From CAYMMX01 sp964391675 (GTDB taxonomy: Bacteria; Cyanobacteriota; Vampirovibrionia; Gastranaerophilales; Gastranaerophilaceae), in NCBI GenBank assembly GCA_964391675.1, contig CAYMMX010000008.1, positions 7,861-71,860 on the forward strand: DNA of 64,000 nucleotides. The letters run 5' to 3'. Every line of letters begins with the position of its first letter. Position 1 is the stretch's first letter. The notes below the pieces were generated by a model. That model made no database searches. It had not been told where the DNA came from and saw nothing but the letters and a program-made list of their open reading frames with translations. This document shows positions 60,280 through 64,000 of this stretch, in pieces. A program made the translations under genes and the position numbers.

Positions 60280-61653
60280 ATGTATATAATCATAATGCTT
60301 TTATTGTTGAGTGTTTTAATCTTGGTACATGAAGCGGGTCACTTTATTGCGGCCAGGCTTTTAAAATTTAAAGTAGAAAAATTCGGATTCGGTTTGCCTA
60401 TTGGACCTGTCCTTTTTAGAAAAACAATTGGTGATACTGAATTTTTAATTCATGCATTTTTATTAGGCGGATATGTTGGGTTTCCTGATGATGATAAGTG
60501 TAGTGAAATTGATAAAGATTCTCCTGAACGATTTATGAATAAACCTATTTATCAAAGGGCAATTGTTGCATCTGCAGGAGTTTTTGCGAATATTATTTGT
60601 GCTTTTGTTTTTGTTTTTGTTACCGCCGCTCTATGGGGACACTTACCGTCAGGGAAATATGATATATACGTAAGTGATATAATAGCCCCCAAGAACTCAT
60701 CTGAAACTATTTGGCAGAGTGGAATAAGAAAAAAAGATCAAATATATGAAATTAACGGTCAAAAAATTAATAATACATTTTCTTTATTAAAATTTATACA
60801 ATTAAGTAAAACCGATGATGGAAAAATTGATGAAGGAACAGCTTTAAATAATTTAATTGCTATTAAAAATATAAACCCTGCATTATTAAAAGATGAAATT
60901 ATTCCTCCTAGTGTTGCAGTTAAATTGCCGGATAGAAAATTAGAAAATCCGGTTGTAATTGACTCAAAGGTCTTAAAAGGACTTAAAAAATATAAAGATT
61001 CTTGGAAAGTTTTATCAAATCCACAAAAAAAATTGCGTGATGAATTAAAAGGCAAATCTGTATATGTTTCAAATGGAACATATACGATTTATGACGTAGC
61101 TTGTGCTATTTCAGATAGCTCAAGACCAATTTTTATGAAAATTAAACGAGATGGTAAGATTATAGAATTAAATCCTATTATTGTTAACAAAAACGGTTTA
61201 ATTGGTATAAAACTTGAAGCAAAAGAAATACTCATTTCAACAGATAGTTTTTATAGTGTAGTTAAATTTGGTACAAAGTATTTATATGATAATACTTATA
61301 TGTTGTTATACGGATTGTATCAGATATTTACAGGACAAATTCCACTAAAAGATCTTCATGGTATTGTCGCAATAACTAAAGTTGGTGGTGATGTTATACA
61401 AAATAACGGAATTTTTTCGGGTTTATTGTTAACGGCTATTATTTCTATGGATTTAGCTATTGTTAATTTTCTTCCTATTCCGGCACTTGATGGCGGACAT
61501 ATTATGTTTTTATTCTTTGAAAAACTAAGGGGAAAACCCTTGAATGAAGAAGTATTAGAGAAAATTGCAAATATCGGATTTTGGTTCTTAATTATGCTTA
61601 TGTGCCTGATTATATTCAATGACATTTTTGGATTAATTACTAAGAAGTTTTAG
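60280..61653 (+). CDS. rseP: Site-2 intramembrane metalloprotease RseP
   Basis: 457 residues. The zinc motif H17-E-A-G-H21 lies in the first helix (LILVHEAGHFIAAR); the second site LPIPALDGGH is near the C-terminus. RseP cleaves membrane-bound anti-sigma factors and remnant signal peptides. The periplasmic region (~125-330) is large and Lys/Asp-rich, with a single recognisable PDZ-like core around KKDQIYEINGQKINN. GAGGAGAG precedes the ATG. Ends at a strong terminator. Confidence 0.93.
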   Translation: MYIIIMLLLLSVLILVHEAGHFIAARLLKFKVEKFGFGLPIGPVLFRKTIGDTEFLIHAFLLGGYVGFPDDDKCSEIDKDSPERFMNKPIYQRAIVASAGVFANIICAFVFVFVTAALWGHLPSGKYDIYVSDIIAPKNSSETIWQSGIRKKDQIYEINGQKINNTFSLLKFIQLSKTDDGKIDEGTALNNLIAIKNINPALLKDEIIPPSVAVKLPDRKLENPVVIDSKVLKGLKKYKDSWKVLSNPQKKLRDELKGKSVYVSNGTYTIYDVACAISDSSRPIFMKIKRDGKIIELNPIIVNKNGLIGIKLEAKEILISTDSFYSVVKFGTKYLYDNTYMLLYGLYQIFTGQIPLKDLHGIVAITKVGGDVIQNNGIFSGLLLTAIISMDLAIVNFLPIPALDGGHIMFLFFEKLRGKPLNEEVLEKIANIGFWFLIMLMCLIIFNDIFGLITKKF

Positions 61654-61673
61654 TTAATTGATAATTCATATTT

Positions 61674-61720
61674 ATAGAGTTCTAAATTTAAAAGTAAAAT
61701 TTAGAACTCTATTTGTTTTA
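61674..61720 (+). terminator. Terminator after rseP
   Basis: A 16-bp stem ATAGAGTTCTAAATTT with its complement around AAAAGTA, followed by TTGTTTT. Confidence 0.85.
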
Positions 61721-61873
61721 AATTGAATTTTACATGCTTAAATAAATAGCCCAAGCGAATAACCATTTATGGTAATGTTTCCTGTCATAAATAGAACACA
61801 TAATCATTTAACAAGTTTTTTTATTTTTCTGAGATTATAAATATTAATCTCAAGTAAACACAAGGAGGTAAAA

Positions 61874-63871
61874 ATGACAATTAAAAAACTTACTGTGGCA
61901 GCTGCGATTGCCGTTGGAATAGCAACGTGTTCATTTTCAAGTGCAATGGCAGCATGCCCATGTAATACAGGTACACCAATGGTAAGCGGGTCCAATTGCG
62001 CACCGTGTCAACCTGTAGTTACACCAAAGACTGCCAAATGCCCTATTTGCCCTGAGCAAAAATCACCTTGTTCATGTGAACAAAAATCATCTTGCGATTG
62101 TGATTGCCCTGCTCCGGCATGTAAGTCAGCAGAACCTGCAAGTGCAACTTTACCAAACACTAGTTGTTCAGAACTTGATATGAAACAAGTTTATGCTTAT
62201 CCTAATGCAATCTATGGGGATAACAACTATGTTGGTGAACAAAAAAATGCTATTTATTCCACAGAAACAGCTTGGATGATTGATAATTGTGATCAGACTG
62301 CGTTATCACATTCAGGAGTAACTGTTGCTGCAAGTGGATATCTTACAGGGGCAGCAGCTCCATGCGGATGTCAAAATAGTGGTGTTCCTGTAATTACAGG
62401 TTCAGCAGCTCCATGCGGATGTTGTCCTGATAGTGGTGTTGCAGTTGATAGAAATTGCTGTAAAATGGATAACGCTGCATGTCCTATAGAGATTCAAACA
62501 TCAAATTCTATGGAAGCGATTAAAAAATCTTTTGTTCCATTTCAAGCTTCAGGAGTAACAGGGGCAGCTGCTCCACTTGTAAATGTTTTCCCTGATGTAC
62601 CTGATGGATATTGGGCAGGTTGCGATATAGACAGATTGGCAGCTACTAATGTAATTGCAGGTTATCCTGACAGAACATTTAAACCTGCTCTTCCAGTTTC
62701 ACGTGCTGAATTCGCAAGTATGTTAGTAAAAGGTTTTAACCTAAACCTAAACGGATTAAAAGCTAAATCTATATTCCCTGATGTTCCTACTTGTAATTGG
62801 GCCAATCCGGCAATTGCAAAAGCGGTTGATGAAGGAATAATGAGTGGTTATTGTAATGGTAAATTTATGCCTAAGCATCCTGTTACAAGGGCAGAAGCAT
62901 TAACTGCACTAGCTCATGGTATTAATTGTGATATAGATTCATGTAAGGCCAAATCAATATTGAGTCAATACTGTGATGGAGATAAGGTTCCATCTTGGGC
63001 CGAAATTCCTGTTGCAAAAGCACTTGAAACAGGAGTGTTAAAAGATACTCCAAGTCCGAATATGATAAATCCAAATAAAGATGCTTCAAGAGCTGATATC
63101 GCATCTATGCTGCAAACAGTACGTGTAGCTGCAGGTTATGATTCTATGCCTGTTGCAAGTAATGACTGTGCATGTGAAAAGAAAACGGCTTACATGGAAA
63201 ACGAACAAGTAGTAAAAATCCCTACTTTGAAACTTGAATTTTTAGATGAAATTAACGCTAAATCTTCTCATGTCGGTCAACAGTTTGCTACTACAACACT
63301 TGAAGAAGTTACAATTAATGGAAAATGCTATCCTTGCGGATCAAGAGTTAATGGTAAAATTGTTGAAGTTATTAGACCGTCCGGATGTCAAAAAGGTGCT
63401 CTTAAATTAGCTTTTACATCTATTGAAGATTGTGATGGCTGTAAGGCAGATTTACCTAAACAAATCTTAACTGCACAAATTAATTGTTCTAAAAAACAAA
63501 ATGCAGTAGCAAGATTTGTGTCAATGCCGTTTACTTTAGTCGGTGGATTGTTGGGTACTGTCGGTAGAACTACAGGCGGTATGATTTCTAATCTGGGTAA
63601 TGCTATTGAAGATGTTTCAGGTGGAACCGGTATTGCTATGGGCGAAGTATTCCAAGGCCAATTCAGAGCTGCAGGAAGAAGCTTGCAAGATGCAGGTAAA
63701 TCAGCAATAGTTGCTCCTGTAGACTTTACAAGAACTGCGTTAAGCGGTACTATTGGATTATTCCAGTCAACAGGTGATGAAGTTGCATATCTTGTTGACC
63801 CTAGCGGAAACAAAATTGCCTCAGTTAATCCGAAAGAACATGTTACAATTGCATTTGGTTGTGCAGATTAA
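61874..63871 (+). CDS. Large cysteine-rich SLH-domain surface protein
   Basis: 665 residues. Signal peptide ends SSAMA. Residues ~27-105 and ~165-205 are dense in cysteine (KSPCSCEQKSSCDCDCP; then two near-identical SAAPCGC units with SGV spacers), giving about 38 Cys in all, unusual for an exported protein. Three SLH repeats lie at ~246-420 (FPDVPDGYWAGCDIDRL, FPDVPTCNWANPAI, and a degenerate third). The C-terminal part has the TrbI/VirB10-like segment KLEFLDEINAKSSHVGQQF also seen in the protein at 33744. AAGGAGG supports the start. Likely abundant, disulfide-rich surface layer or metal-binding protein. Confidence 0.85.
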   Translation: MTIKKLTVAAAIAVGIATCSFSSAMAACPCNTGTPMVSGSNCAPCQPVVTPKTAKCPICPEQKSPCSCEQKSSCDCDCPAPACKSAEPASATLPNTSCSELDMKQVYAYPNAIYGDNNYVGEQKNAIYSTETAWMIDNCDQTALSHSGVTVAASGYLTGAAAPCGCQNSGVPVITGSAAPCGCCPDSGVAVDRNCCKMDNAACPIEIQTSNSMEAIKKSFVPFQASGVTGAAAPLVNVFPDVPDGYWAGCDIDRLAATNVIAGYPDRTFKPALPVSRAEFASMLVKGFNLNLNGLKAKSIFPDVPTCNWANPAIAKAVDEGIMSGYCNGKFMPKHPVTRAEALTALAHGINCDIDSCKAKSILSQYCDGDKVPSWAEIPVAKALETGVLKDTPSPNMINPNKDASRADIASMLQTVRVAAGYDSMPVASNDCACEKKTAYMENEQVVKIPTLKLEFLDEINAKSSHVGQQFATTTLEEVTINGKCYPCGSRVNGKIVEVIRPSGCQKGALKLAFTSIEDCDGCKADLPKQILTAQINCSKKQNAVARFVSMPFTLVGGLLGTVGRTTGGMISNLGNAIEDVSGGTGIAMGEVFQGQFRAAGRSLQDAGKSAIVAPVDFTRTALSGTIGLFQSTGDEVAYLVDPSGNKIASVNPKEHVTIAFGCAD

Positions 63872-63907
63872 TACATAACTAATTATAATTAAATATACAT
63901 TAAAATA

Positions 63908-63937
63908 AAAAAAGCCGATAAAATTATCGGCTTTTTG
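63908..63937. terminator. Bidirectional terminator after the SLH gene
   Basis: AAAAGCCGATAA pairs with TTATCGGCTTTT around a 2-nt loop, with A and T tracts on either side. Confidence 0.85.
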
Positions 63938-63962
63938 CTTATTTAAAATAACCTTAAATCAA

Positions 63963-64000
63963 TTAAGCTATAGATGATTCATATTTAGCAGTTTTCTTTG
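63963..64000 (-). CDS. C-terminal end of a minus-strand gene continuing beyond the window
   Basis: The minus strand is open from the right edge to a TAA at 63963-63965 and would encode a tail KKTAKYESSIA. The adjoining bidirectional terminator and lack of other features make a convergent gene likely, but only 12 codons are visible, so the product cannot be named. Confidence 0.35.
   Translation of the reverse strand, partial: KKTAKYESSIA

Noticed and set aside
1..64000. CRISPR array, insertion sequence, integron or prophage
   Set aside because: No spaced direct repeats, transposase, integrase or phage structural genes are seen; the window reads as continuous chromosome.

Overview
The window is strongly AT-rich and gene-dense, with short intergenic gaps, Shine-Dalgarno starts and intrinsic terminators that often serve two convergent genes. 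Several genes point to a non-photosynthetic relative of Cyanobacteria (Melainabacteria/Vampirovibrionia, probably a gut Gastranaerophilales member): a Ycf23/DUF561 protein, two S-layer-homology (SLH) proteins with a TrbI/VirB10-like tail, a FliW-CsrA pair, a TonB-family protein, and many lineage-restricted small proteins. No photosynthesis gene, insertion sequence, prophage, CRISPR array or rRNA is visible. The lineage assignment is inference from gene content.

Layout. 1-1.3 kb (minus): a truncated HD-type dNTP triphosphohydrolase and a nucleoside-deoxyribosyltransferase-like protein. 1.5-5.3 kb: rplI; a core-MetE-like/CooC-like pair; then lgt and a TPR lipoprotein on the other strand. 5.4-11.5 kb (plus): a stand-alone ClpX-type zinc finger, a HEAT-like protein, ruvX, DUF1292, a protein made only of Clp N-domains, tilS and hpt. 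11.5-17.4 kb: radical SAM/SPASM enzyme, rimI, a BioY-like protein, rpsL-rpsG, a LeuD-like swivel domain, a histidine-phosphatase relative and rsmI. 17.5-25.2 kb: tpiA, then the lipid cluster YceD-rpmF-plsX-fabH-fabD-fabG-acpP-fabF. 25.2-31.3 kb: a 50-residue basic protein, rpmI-rplT, an XRE/zinc-ribbon regulator, a secreted hydrolase, rplJ-rplL behind an L10-leader RNA, and TPR-csrA-fliW. 31.3-39.1 kb: envelope proteins (TPR, repeat protein, SLH, TonB family), one CAU tRNA and a membrane-anchored Lon-like AAA+ ATPase. 39.1-54.3 kb: valS, two glycosyltransferases, rnpB RNA, a parvulin lipoprotein, mfd, murA and leuS. 54.4-64 kb: membrane and low-complexity proteins, an HtrA-like protease, ycf23, comF, rseP and a large cysteine-rich SLH protein.

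How the genes fit together. Most are core functions: translation, fatty-acid synthesis, peptidoglycan, lipoprotein maturation and transcription-coupled repair. The accessory part is mostly cell envelope. The least explained parts are the free-standing Clp receptor domains (5.4-9.6 kb), the Lon-type ATPase without its protease domain (37.7-39.1 kb), the CooC-like ATPase coupled to a core-MetE-like protein (2.1-3.9 kb), the Ser/Cys-rich small protein at 56.8 kb, and a short N-terminal Phe-centred motif shared by three unrelated proteins. Ribosomal operons are fragmented: rpsL-rpsG lacks fusA/tuf, rplJ-rplL lacks rplK/rplA, and rpmI-rplT lacks infC.
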